This document shows, piece by piece, positions 1 to 6,349 of a DNA stretch of 8,045 nt. The notes under the pieces are model-generated. The model did not search any database. It worked only from the letters and a program-made list of their open reading frames with translations, and was not told the DNA's origin. A program made the position numbers and the translations under genes. The stretch's first letter is position 1. Every line of letters begins with the position of its first letter. Origin of the DNA: Gemmatimonadota bacterium (lineage in GTDB: Bacteria > Orphanbacterota > Orphanbacteria > Orphanbacterales > Orphanbacteraceae); assembly GCA_013002425.1 (NCBI GenBank), contig JABDJQ010000130.1, positions 1-8,045 of the forward strand, written 5' to 3'.

Positions 1-1
1 C

Positions 2-1594
2 CGCGTCTATACAGCGGGCAGTTCCCAGAGCGTTTCGATCGTGAACGGAAGGATGACTTCGAGCCTTCAGTACAACTACATCCTGACGCCGCGGAACAAG
101 GGGAGTTTTCGGATCGGGCCCGTTACGGTCAAGCAGAAGGGAAAAGAAGCGTCCACGACGCGCATCGCGATCGAGGTGGTGGAAGGGAAGACTCCGCCCG
201 CGAACAGCCAGCGCCCGGGTGGCGCCGGCTCGAAAGCGAGCGAGGTCTTCATACGAACGAAGGTCGACAAGAACGAGGCCTACGTGGGAGAGCAGATCAC
301 GCTCACGTTTCAGCTGTTCAGCCGGATTCGCTTCTGGGCGGATCCCGAATACGACCCTCCGTCGACGATCGGCTTCTGGAAGGAAGACCTCCCGCCGCAG
401 AACAGCTACTACACGGACATCAAGGGCGACCGTTACCGGGTCACCGAAATCAAGACCGCGCTCTTTCCGACGAGCGCCGGCCCTCTCGGAATCGGCCCGG
501 CCAAACTGTCCTACGAACCTGACGCGTTTCGCTCCGGCGACCCGTTCGACATCTTCAACAGGGGGCGTGGCGCGCGAAACCGCTCCGGGAAGCAGACGAT
601 GCATTCCGACTCGCTCACGGTACAGGTGCTCCCCCTGCCCAAGGAGGGGCGACCGCCGAGTTTCACCGGCACCGTCGGCAAGTTCCAGTTCCAGGCATCG
701 GTCGACAGGAACCAGGTGAAGGCGAACGAACCCGTCACGTTGAAAGTGAAGATCTGGGGAGACGGAAACGTCGCGACCGCCACGATTCCGGATCTTGTCC
801 TGTCCGAGAGTTTCAAGGTATACGATTCCGGATCCAACACGAGTACGACGAAACCGAACTACAAGCTGAGGGGGCAGAAGGAATACACGCGCGTCATCGT
901 GCCCCGCTTCGGCGGAGAATATGAACTCCCCGCGATCTCTTTCTCCTATTTCGATCCGGAAAAGAAGGAGTACGTAACCCACACGAGCAGCACGTTCCCG
1001 CTGGTCGTCGAGGGTCCGCGCAACAACCCCGAACTCGCACAGAACGAAGTGGAGCGCATGGAAGAGGACCTGCGCTTTTTGAAAGAACCCGCGACGATCG
1101 AATGGAAGCGGAACGGCAGCCGGGTTTCGGGCTGGCTGCTCGTGACTGCCAATGCCGCCCCGCTGCTGCTTCTCGGAGGCGTCTTCCTGGCGCGCGTTCG
1201 CCGGGAGCGAACCGGCCGTGATCCGGTGCGCGCCCGCGCGAGAAGGGCGGACGCGTCAGCGCGACGCGCGCTGGCAGGCGCGCAGAAGATCCGCGAAACG
1301 GCCGGCGACAAGGAGTTTGCGGGCACGCTCTCGCAGGCTCTCTTTCACTATCTGAGAGACAAGATGAATCTCCCGGTTTCCGGCATGACGAAGCGGGTAC
1401 TACTCTCCGCACTCGAATCCCGCTCGCTCCCGCCGGAAACCGTAACGAACCTCGCATCCTGGATCGACCGCTGCGACCGCGCGCGCTTCGCGAACGAGGA
1501 ACTGAGCCCGGACGATCGGCGGCGGCTCCTCGAAGAAGCCGAAGAATTGATCGTCACGATCGGGCGCAGTCTGCATCGCAGGGGGTCGAAATGA
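2..1594 (+). CDS. batD: BatD family aerotolerance membrane protein, 5' partial
   Basis: The reading frame is open from base 2, so the start lies outside the window; the GTG at 41 is internal. 530 residues are visible. BatD proteins belong to the Bat (Bacteroides aerotolerance) complex in the inner membrane, beside the VWA-domain proteins BatA and BatB, and have been linked to tolerance of oxygen and envelope stress; the biochemical role is unsettled. Seen here: an N-terminal segment ending in beta-rich motifs typical of BatD (NYILTPRNKGSFRIGPVTV, visible residues ~25-43), then repeated beta-sandwich-like regions (about 80-335) with the family pattern of Tyr/Pro/Gly turns such as PRFGGEYELPAISF. 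A transmembrane helix follows at about 377-397, then a basic stretch and a helical cytoplasmic C-terminal domain with FAGTLSQALFHYLRDKMNL. The stop overlaps the batE start (ATGA, 1591-1594), implying co-translation. batA and batB would be expected upstream. The family call is firm; the exact function is inferred from relatives. Confidence 0.9.
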   Translation, partial: RVYTAGSSQSVSIVNGRMTSSLQYNYILTPRNKGSFRIGPVTVKQKGKEASTTRIAIEVVEGKTPPANSQRPGGAGSKASEVFIRTKVDKNEAYVGEQITLTFQLFSRIRFWADPEYDPPSTIGFWKEDLPPQNSYYTDIKGDRYRVTEIKTALFPTSAGPLGIGPAKLSYEPDAFRSGDPFDIFNRGRGARNRSGKQTMHSDSLTVQVLPLPKEGRPPSFTGTVGKFQFQASVDRNQVKANEPVTLKVKIWGDGNVATATIPDLVLSESFKVYDSGSNTSTTKPNYKLRGQKEYTRVIVPRFGGEYELPAISFSYFDPEKKEYVTHTSSTFPLVVEGPRNNPELAQNEVERMEEDLRFLKEPATIEWKRNGSRVSGWLLVTANAAPLLLLGGVFLARVRRERTGRDPVRARARRADASARRALAGAQKIRETAGDKEFAGTLSQALFHYLRDKMNLPVSGMTKRVLLSALESRSLPPETVTNLASWIDRCDRARFANEELSPDDRRRLLEEAEELIVTIGRSLHRRGSK

Positions 1595-2346
1595 TCCGCT
1601 TTCGCCTGGCGACGCTGATCCTGATCGCGATACCGGCGGCCTCTTTCGCCACTCCCGCGGCCGATTCCCTGTTCGCCGAGGGCAATCGTGCTTACCAGGA
1701 AGGGCGCTTCGAGGACGCTATCGCGTCGTATGAAGCCGTTCGCGAGGCCGGCCTCGGCTCCGGGGCTCTCTATTACAATCTCGGAAACGCCTACTACCGG
1801 AGCGAGTCGTACGGACTCGCCGCGGCGAACTACGAGCGCGCGAAGCGCATCATGCCCCGCGACCCCGACCTCAAGGAGAACATGCGTCTGCTGGCGGAGC
1901 GCACGCTCGACGGCGATCTGGCAGCGCAGCGGATTCCGCCGTGGCAGCTCTTCGTGACGGTGAGCCGCCAGCTCACCTGGAAGGAATGGCTGATCGTCGC
2001 CGAAGTGCTTTACGCCATCACGCTCGCGGGGCTCGCGCTGGCACTCACGGGGTCCCGCCGGGCGGGAGGGGTGCGCAGCACGATCGCGTCGTTCGGAGGG
2101 CTCACGGTTCTCGTCGCGGCATTTCTCGCTCTCGCGTGGTACGAACAGAACGGGATCGATCGCGGGGCCGTCATCGCGACGGAGATCGCGGGGCGAAGCG
2201 GCCCCGGCAGCCAGTTCACACAGGAGTTCCTCGTTCACGAAGGAACCATGCTGCGCGTCCATCGCGAGCGAGGCGCCTGGCTCCTCTGCAGCCTTTCGGC
2301 CGAGATCCGGGGGTGGATCCCGCAATCTGCCGTGGAACGCATCTGA
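1591..2346 (+). CDS. batE: BatE-like TPR and SH3 membrane protein
   Basis: A 251-residue protein, the usual size for BatE. Residues 1-20 form a signal peptide with likely cleavage near SFA-TP. Two tetratricopeptide repeats follow at about 24-53 (AEGNRAYQEGRFEDAIASYE) and 58-91 (ALYYNLGNAYYRSESYGLAA), then two transmembrane helices at about 133-153 and 164-183. The C-terminus (about 192-247) is a bacterial SH3-like domain with GRSGPGSQF, a His/Glu/Gly turn and a closing GWIPQSAVERI. The order signal-TPR-TM-TM-SH3 is the BatE architecture: TPRs and SH3 are thought to contact other Bat proteins or the cell wall on the periplasmic side. The ATG overlaps the batD stop by four bases; batD coding sequence supplies the purine-rich AGGGGG at 1580-1585 as ribosome-binding site. 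It seems to be the last gene of the Bat operon, since a non-coding stretch follows. Function is by family membership, not shown directly. Confidence 0.87.
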   Translation: MIRFRLATLILIAIPAASFATPAADSLFAEGNRAYQEGRFEDAIASYEAVREAGLGSGALYYNLGNAYYRSESYGLAAANYERAKRIMPRDPDLKENMRLLAERTLDGDLAAQRIPPWQLFVTVSRQLTWKEWLIVAEVLYAITLAGLALALTGSRRAGGVRSTIASFGGLTVLVAAFLALAWYEQNGIDRGAVIATEIAGRSGPGSQFTQEFLVHEGTMLRVHRERGAWLLCSLSAEIRGWIPQSAVERI

Positions 2347-2664
2347 CGCGCCCCAGGGTGGTTCCCGCGTACCCTGAGGCGGCGTGAACATCGTGCACAC
2401 CCCAACTTCTGCATTCTTAACGACCTGGGTACCGAAGTTCACGCACCGTAAACCTAGTACACGATTTTCACGGGGCTCCTTTCGCCCGTCTGCTTCGAGA
2501 CGCTTCGACTAAACTTTCGTTAATTCATTGCTTCTTCACCACTTACGCACTCTTTTCCGTCTTTTTGAATGATCTGGCATACAACGTGCAATGACAACTG
2601 GCAAATGACACCTCGAAGCGGGGCCAGGCACTCCGTTTCGATCCCCAACACCTGGAGGACCCCT
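2347..2664 (+). other. Non-coding stretch between batE and sigma factor gene
   Basis: About 318 bases with no credible gene, and with more A/T than its surroundings, especially 2405-2580. A small inverted repeat (CAGGGT 2354-2359 with ACCCTG 2371-2376) lies just after batE, but no T-run follows, so it is only a weak terminator candidate. The right end holds a sigma-54-like element (2575-2590) and two overlapping direct repeats: CTGGCA at 2574 and 2598, AATGACA at 2590 and 2604. I found no convincing sigma-70 -35/-10 pair. The sigma factor frame is open from 2569 (ATG 2569), but that ATG has no Shine-Dalgarno sequence, so the stretch is better read as promoter and leader. Confidence 0.6.
2575..2590 (+). 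promoter_or_regulatory. Candidate sigma-54 (-24/-12) promoter for the sigma factor gene
   Basis: TGGCATACAACGTGCA matches the sigma-54 consensus TGGCAC-R-N4-TTGCW at all but two positions (T for C after TGGCA, G for the first T of TTGC). The invariant GG and GC dinucleotides have the required spacing. Transcription would start near 2600, giving a leader of about 65 bases before ATG 2665. No activator-binding site was identified. The match could be chance; position and spacing are the only support. Confidence 0.3.
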
Positions 2665-2667
2665 ATG
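2654..2667 (+). promoter_or_regulatory. Ribosome-binding site that sets the sigma factor start
   Basis: GGAGG (2654-2658) lies six bases before ATG 2665, a textbook Shine-Dalgarno arrangement. The more upstream in-frame ATGs (2569 and 2605) have nothing comparable. This site is the reason for choosing 2665 as the start. Confidence 0.75.
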
Positions 2668-3714
2668 CCAGGAACGACAGCAAGAGATTCGCTTTGGTAT
2701 CACTGGATCACGGATCCTTCAAATCCCTGGGAGGAGGGGGAAGAAGGAAGCCTGAGTGTAGCCTGGGAATCCGAGTTGTCGCCGGTGCCTGATGACCAGC
2801 CGTCTCCGCGAAAGCAAGGACGGGAGGGGGGTAACACGGTGAGAACGAGAACGAGCAAAACGGGAAACGCAAGAGGACTGGGGCAGGACTCAGTCGGCAT
2901 CTATCTTCGCGATATTCGACGGTATTCGCTGCTGGATCGCGAGTCCGAGGCGAAGATCGCCTGGCGCGTCAAGAGCGGTGACGAGGAAGCGCGCGCGGAG
3001 CTCATCTCGCGCAATCTTCGGCTCGTCATCAACATCGCGAAGCGGTATCAGGGAATGGGGCTTTCGCTCGAGGACCTGATCGAAGAGGGGAACATCGGCC
3101 TGATCAAGGCGGTGGAGCGCTTCGAAGTGGAACGGGGATTTCGCTTCAGCACGTACGGGTCGAAATGGATCCGCCAGGCTATCACGCGCGCCCTCGTCAA
3201 CAAGAGTCGCACGGTGCGCATTCCGGCCAACGTGCTCGTACTCATCAAACAGTATCTGACGATCCAGCGGGAGATGCTGCAGCAGCTGGGCCGGAAACCG
3301 GCTCCGGAAGAACTGCGCGAGAAGATGGGCCTCAAGAAGCGCCGCTTTCTCGAGATCGCCCGCCTGGCGAAGGGCGTTCTTTCGCTCGATCACCCGATGG
3401 ACGAAACCGTGAACGCGCATGTCCTCTACGACGTCGTGCCGGATCATGCCGCATCGGACCCGCATGACAATGCCATGTCCGGCCTCCGCAGAGACCTCAT
3501 CGAAAAGATGCTCTGCACGCTGCCGGAACGGGACGCCGAGATCCTGTCGATTCGCTACGGGCTGCGCACGGGTGAAGGCAAATCACTCGAGCAGACCGGA
3601 CGCATCATGGGCGTTACGAGAGAGCGGATCCGGCAACTCGAGGCGCGTGCTTTCAAGAAGCTCCGGGCGTTCCTGGCCGAACACTGGATCCAGGAGGAGC
3701 CGGCTGTCGCCTGA
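2665..3714 (+). CDS. RNA polymerase sigma-70 factor, RpoD/RpoS-like (group 1 or 2)
   Basis: A 349-residue sigma factor that directs RNA polymerase to -10/-35 promoters. Region 1.2 (about 75-105, SVGIYLRDIRRYSLL), region 2 (about 111-190, with DLIEEGNIGLIKAVERFE and FRFSTYGSKWIRQAITRAL), region 3 (about 192-268, ending near SLDHPMDE) and region 4 (about 276-336, with LPERDAEILSIRYGL and the helix-turn-helix GVTRERIRQLEARAFKKLR) are all present. The -10-contacting Gln171 and Thr174 and the -35-contacting TRERIRQ helix are conserved. The first Trp of the melting pair (E. coli W433) is Lys167; the second (W168) is kept. Region 1.1 and the long non-conserved insert of RpoD are absent. Residues 1-58 are instead acidic with four tryptophans and use AGA, GGA and CCT codons more than the rest. 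A second in-frame start, GTG 2839 (residue 59), has its own GGAGG-like site and would give a 291-residue core protein. The length and missing region 1.1 suggest an RpoS-like group 2 factor, but a primary sigma of an unusual lineage is possible. Confidence 0.92.
   Translation: MPGTTARDSLWYHWITDPSNPWEEGEEGSLSVAWESELSPVPDDQPSPRKQGREGGNTVRTRTSKTGNARGLGQDSVGIYLRDIRRYSLLDRESEAKIAWRVKSGDEEARAELISRNLRLVINIAKRYQGMGLSLEDLIEEGNIGLIKAVERFEVERGFRFSTYGSKWIRQAITRALVNKSRTVRIPANVLVLIKQYLTIQREMLQQLGRKPAPEELREKMGLKKRRFLEIARLAKGVLSLDHPMDETVNAHVLYDVVPDHAASDPHDNAMSGLRRDLIEKMLCTLPERDAEILSIRYGLRTGEGKSLEQTGRIMGVTRERIRQLEARAFKKLRAFLAEHWIQEEPAVA
2823..2841 (+). promoter_or_regulatory. Internal ribosome-binding site and GTG, alternative sigma start
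   Basis: GGAGGGGG (2823-2830) precedes an in-frame GTG at 2839-2841 by eight bases. Starting here would remove the acidic 58-residue N-terminus and leave a complete region 1.2-4 sigma factor of 291 residues. It could be the true start or a second start; the upstream GGAGG-ATG at 2654-2667 is at least as good. Confidence 0.35.
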
Positions 3715-3747
3715 GGCCGTTTCGATCCTCACTGACACCCTGACTAC

Positions 3748-3800
3748 AGGAAAACCCCCTGACGGCCGATCTTCGGTCAAAGGGGGTTTCCTTTGCTCTT
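3748..3800 (+). terminator. Strong intrinsic terminator after the sigma factor gene
   Basis: AGGAAAACCCCCT (3748-3760) pairs with AGGGGGTTTCCT (3781-3792) with a single bulged A. The inner part CCGA-TCT-TCGG (3766-3776) plus flanking TGA/TCA extends the stem. The right arm runs into a T-rich tail (TTTCCTTTGCTCTTT, 3787-3801). It starts 33 bases after the sigma factor stop and should end that transcript. The hairpin is nearly symmetrical, so partial activity on the other strand is possible, although no minus-strand gene ends here. Confidence 0.85.
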
Positions 3801-4041
3801 TATCGGAATTCTTACCGCTTATCTGCTGTTCGCGATCGCCGTGGGCAAGCTTCTGGCCTACGCGGCGCACCAGGACGAGGTCTGGACCGATATCCGTGAG
3901 AACGTGATTCGTCCCGTACCGACTGCCGGCTCCCCGGCCCGCCCCGCGTCGCCGCATCCCGTGGCCGGGGCGCGGACGCCCGAGCCTGAATCGGACCGAC
4001 CGGAAGCGACCCGCACCGTGCGGGAGAAACTGCCGCTCTGA
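3793..4041 (+). CDS. Possible small single-pass membrane protein
   Basis: An 82-residue frame with only one candidate start, TTG 3793, since the in-frame stop TGA at 3760-3762 lies close upstream. Residues 2-24 are a hydrophobic helix (FIGILTAYLLFAIAVGKLLAY). A short charged segment (HQDEVWTDIRENVI) and a Pro/Ala/Arg/Glu-rich tail with no recognisable domain follow. Codons look like the neighbouring genes (GC-rich third positions), which favours real coding. Against it: the start codon falls in the tail of the intrinsic terminator and the only Shine-Dalgarno-like run, AGGGGG (3781-3786), is the right arm of the terminator stem, so it would be hidden when the hairpin forms. If real, the protein would sit in the inner membrane with a disordered tail. 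I do not recognise a family. Confidence 0.4.
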   Translation: MLFIGILTAYLLFAIAVGKLLAYAAHQDEVWTDIRENVIRPVPTAGSPARPASPHPVAGARTPEPESDRPEATRTVREKLPL

Positions 4042-4107
4042 TCGCCTGACGGTCTCCGGCTTCACGTCCTTCCGACCTGCGGATTCGATCCCCGCGCTCA
4101 TTCCGTT

Positions 4108-4113
4108 TACAAT
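4108..4113 (+). promoter_or_regulatory. Candidate -10 box giving a leaderless mannosyltransferase mRNA
   Basis: TACAAT matches the -10 consensus TATAAT at five of six positions and lies nine bases before a possible start point at about 4120-4121, just ahead of ATG 4122. The gene lacks a Shine-Dalgarno sequence, which fits leaderless initiation. No good -35 box is seen 16-18 bases upstream (TTCGAT at 4084 is poor), so the call is tentative. Confidence 0.3.
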
Positions 4114-4121
4114 GCGAAGCC

Positions 4122-5264
4122 ATGTCCTCGATTCTATTCATCGAACCGTTCTTCGGCGGATCGCACCGCGCGTTCGCGGAAGGGTACGCGCGCCACAGCA
4201 GGCACCATGTCCGCATGCTGACTCTTCCCGGGCGAAACTGGAAGTGGCGCATGCGGGGAGGGGCTGCCGCCATCGCGGCGAAAGCAGCGAGCGCGATGGC
4301 GAGCGACGGAACCGACAGCACGATCGAGGCTCCCGACGCGCTCCTTGTCACTTCACTGATAAACCTTGCGGAACTGCGGGGTCTGGGTCCCGTCGCCTGG
4401 CGGGAAGCCCCCGCGATTCTCTATTTCCACGAGAACCAGCTCACCTATCCGATCCGCGGCGACAACAAACGGGATCTGCATTTCGCGATGACTCACGCGA
4501 TCAGCATACTCGCGGCGGATAGCATTGCGTTCAACAGCGAGTATCACAAGCGCGAGTTCCTGGAGGCGCTCCCCGGTTTTCTGCAGGCGCTTCCCGACAC
4601 GAAACCCCGGGACATTCTCGCGCGGGTGGAAGACGCGCTGGTCCTTCATCCCGGAATCGACTCGTGCGATGACAGGAGTCCGCATGACGCGGACGTCAGG
4701 GGCGACGCGAACGAAAACGCGCGAACCGTACTCTGGAATCACCGGTGGGAGTACGACAAGGGGCCCGACCGGCTGCTTCGCGTCATTCGCGCGCTTCGAG
4801 CGCGCAAGGTACGCTTCCGTCTCATCGTGACGGGAGCGGGACACGACGAACGCGCCGACGTCTTCTCCGAACTGCCCGACGCGGCGGGCCCGCATCTGGC
4901 GCACATCGGATATGTCGCGGGCAGGGAGGAGTACGCGCGTCTGCTTCGTGCCGGCGATATCGTCGTGAGCACCGCGCGCCACGAGTTCTTCGGGATCTCG
5001 TGTCTCGAGGCCGTTCTGGCAGGCGCGTTTCCACTGCTTCCGCGCGCGCTTTCGTATCCCGAGCTGATCGATCCCGCCCGTTTTCCATCATGCTACTATC
5101 AGGACACGGACGACCTCGTCGAGCGCCTGGCGCAACTCCTCATGACGGGGGAGCGGCCGCCGGGCGGATTGCGCGACGCCGTTCGGCACCACGTATGGCC
5201 CGCTCCGGCGCGCCTCATGGATGACGCCGTGGAAGCGCTCCACGCGAAGAAGGAACGAACATGA
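4122..5264 (+). CDS. tRNA-queuosine alpha-mannosyltransferase homologue (QTMAN/GTDC1 family)
   Basis: A 380-residue GT-B glycosyltransferase. The animal enzyme of this family (GTDC1, renamed QTMAN; N-terminal domain DUF3524) moves mannose from GDP-mannose to queuosine at the wobble position of tRNA-Asp. Family hallmarks seen: IEPFFGGSH near the N-terminus (8-15), LPGRNWKWRMRG (35-46), YFHENQLTYP (101-110), FNSEYHKREFL (137-147), LWNHRWEYDKGPD (204-216) at the start of the nucleotide-sugar domain, GYV (263-265), and the donor-binding HEFFGISCLEA (287-297) with YPELID (312-317). The length matches the family. Residues 180-202 look like a variable acidic insert. The start ATG has no clear Shine-Dalgarno sequence. 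The stop overlaps the next gene by ATGA. No queuosine biosynthesis gene is in the window, so the acceptor in this bacterium is inferred from the family; another nucleoside or glycan is possible. The sugar might also differ from mannose. Confidence 0.88.
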   Translation: MSSILFIEPFFGGSHRAFAEGYARHSRHHVRMLTLPGRNWKWRMRGGAAAIAAKAASAMASDGTDSTIEAPDALLVTSLINLAELRGLGPVAWREAPAILYFHENQLTYPIRGDNKRDLHFAMTHAISILAADSIAFNSEYHKREFLEALPGFLQALPDTKPRDILARVEDALVLHPGIDSCDDRSPHDADVRGDANENARTVLWNHRWEYDKGPDRLLRVIRALRARKVRFRLIVTGAGHDERADVFSELPDAAGPHLAHIGYVAGREEYARLLRAGDIVVSTARHEFFGISCLEAVLAGAFPLLPRALSYPELIDPARFPSCYYQDTDDLVERLAQLLMTGERPPGGLRDAVRHHVWPAPARLMDDAVEALHAKKERT

Positions 5265-5713
5265 ATGCGAACAACCTCGCCGTTCTGACATGCATGGCAA
5301 TGGGACTCGCGTTGAGCTGCGCCGGCGGACGCTCCGCGCACGAGATGGCCGCCATGCCGCCATTCTCGCTGCAGTCGTTTCACGACGCCCCCTCTGACCA
5401 CGGAAAACCGATCACCGCGCTCGAGATTTTCCGTACGCCGCACTCGTCAGGTCACGCGCTTCGCGTGATGACGGACGTCAAGCCTCACTATCACGAGTCT
5501 CATGAAGAGACGGTCGTGGTGCAGTCAGGCGGGGGAGTCTTCGATCTGGGAGGAGTTCTTCACACGCTGCGGGAGGGAGACGTCATCGTGATTCCACGAA
5601 AAACGGTGCACAGCTTTTCTCCCGGGGGCGGGAAGCCGTGCACCGTACTTTCGATCTTCACTCCGCCGTTCGACGGCAAAGACCGGATCCGGATCGCGCC
5701 GGACTCGCAGTAA
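5261..5713 (+). CDS. Cupin-domain lipoprotein
   Basis: A 150-residue protein starting at ATG 5261, overlapping the preceding stop, with AAGGA (5250-5254) six bases upstream. Residues 1-19 are a signal segment ending ALSC, a weak but plausible lipobox with Cys20 as lipidated residue, so it is predicted to be anchored in the envelope. The remainder is one cupin barrel. Motif 1 shows H76-x-H78-x4-E83-x6-G90, and motif 2 shows G106-x5-P112 with H117 as the second-motif histidine (the usual Gly after PX is Lys114). The two His of motif 1, the Glu and His117 would bind a metal such as Fe, Mn or Zn. Single-domain cupins of this type include sugar-binding proteins, isomerases and dioxygenases, and the substrate cannot be read from sequence. 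Its coupling to a tRNA glycosyltransferase homologue is odd, because the lipoprotein would act outside the cytoplasm. Confidence 0.83.
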   Translation: MNANNLAVLTCMAMGLALSCAGGRSAHEMAAMPPFSLQSFHDAPSDHGKPITALEIFRTPHSSGHALRVMTDVKPHYHESHEETVVVQSGGGVFDLGGVLHTLREGDVIVIPRKTVHSFSPGGGKPCTVLSIFTPPFDGKDRIRIAPDSQ

Positions 5714-5731
5714 GATCCAGCGGGGGCGTAA

Positions 5732-6349
5732 TCAGTCGATTCGCTCTTCGACGACGACCCGCTTCATGAGTTCCGCTTCCGTCAGCGAGCCCTGATTGTA
5801 CTGCCGCAGGTCCACGCTCTTCACGGTGAGCAGCAGGGAGGCGACAGGTTCGGGTGTCACTTCCCACGTTTCCCCCCAGGGGAACGCGGCGATCGAAATG
5901 GATTCGCCGTCTTTCAGGAACGAAAGCGTGCCGCCGTAGTCCATGAGAGCCTGGCGCAGTTCTCCTATCACCTGATCGAAGAGCACGCGGCGATGCGAAT
6001 CCGCCTGGGCCCGTTCCGACTCATTCATGTCGAACAGTTCCCGCCAGTTCTCGACGAGCCCCTCGAGATCTTCGAGGTCTTCGAAAATCTTCCCGTGTGA
6101 CTTCTCGACGAACGAGAATTCGAGGGTGAAAAGCGCCCCGTATCCCGGCAGATAAACGCCGACCGTATTCGCCGAAGACGATACGAGCGCGAACTTGCTG
6201 TCGATCAGCATGGTGTCGAAGATCTTCTCGACGACAGAGACCTTGCGGTAGATGCGGCTGTTCATTTCGTCGTCCGCGCGCGCCGGCGCCGCGAGCGAGC
6301 CCGCAACAAGCAGAGCAGCTCCCGTTATCGTGAGAATCATGCGTTTCAT
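5732..6349 (-). CDS. Secreted protein of unknown function, third gene of ECF operon
   Basis: A 205-residue protein with a clean signal peptide (1-25, MKRMILTITGAALLVAGSLA then APARA-DD). The mature part begins with a mixed segment (30-60), then a glycine-aromatic stretch VGVYLPGYGALFTLEFSF (63-80), which is the most family-like part. A highly charged helical region (82-137, many Glu/Asp/Arg) follows, then a C-terminal beta-rich part (140-182, with AAFPWGETWEVT). No cysteine, no zinc or catalytic motif was seen. I do not recognise the family. Its ATG overlaps the anti-sigma stop (ATGA, 6346-6349), so it is translated with the anti-sigma factor and probably works with it in the periplasm, for example as a ligand, a protein that holds the anti-sigma domain, or an effector of the regulon. 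These roles are inference. Only 18 bases separate its stop from the convergent cupin gene, and no terminator hairpin is seen there. Confidence 0.8.
   Translation of the reverse strand: MKRMILTITGAALLVAGSLAAPARADDEMNSRIYRKVSVVEKIFDTMLIDSKFALVSSSANTVGVYLPGYGALFTLEFSFVEKSHGKIFEDLEDLEGLVENWRELFDMNESERAQADSHRRVLFDQVIGELRQALMDYGGTLSFLKDGESISIAAFPWGETWEVTPEPVASLLLTVKSVDLRQYNQGSLTEAELMKRVVVEERID

Noticed and set aside
2354..2376. Inverted repeat CAGGGT/ACCCTG after batE as terminator
   Set aside because: Only six base pairs and no T-run follows, so it is not called as a terminator.
1348..2442. 364-codon minus-strand frame opposite batD/batE
   Set aside because: Arg/Glu-rich sequence without family features; the plus strand has recognisable BatD/BatE.
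4353..4982. 209-codon minus-strand frame opposite the mannosyltransferase
   Set aside because: Antisense shadow; all conserved motifs are on the plus strand.
5735..5752. GTCGA/TCGAC repeat near the convergent cupin/secreted protein ends
   Set aside because: Five-base stem inside coding sequence with no T-run; likely chance in this GC-rich DNA.
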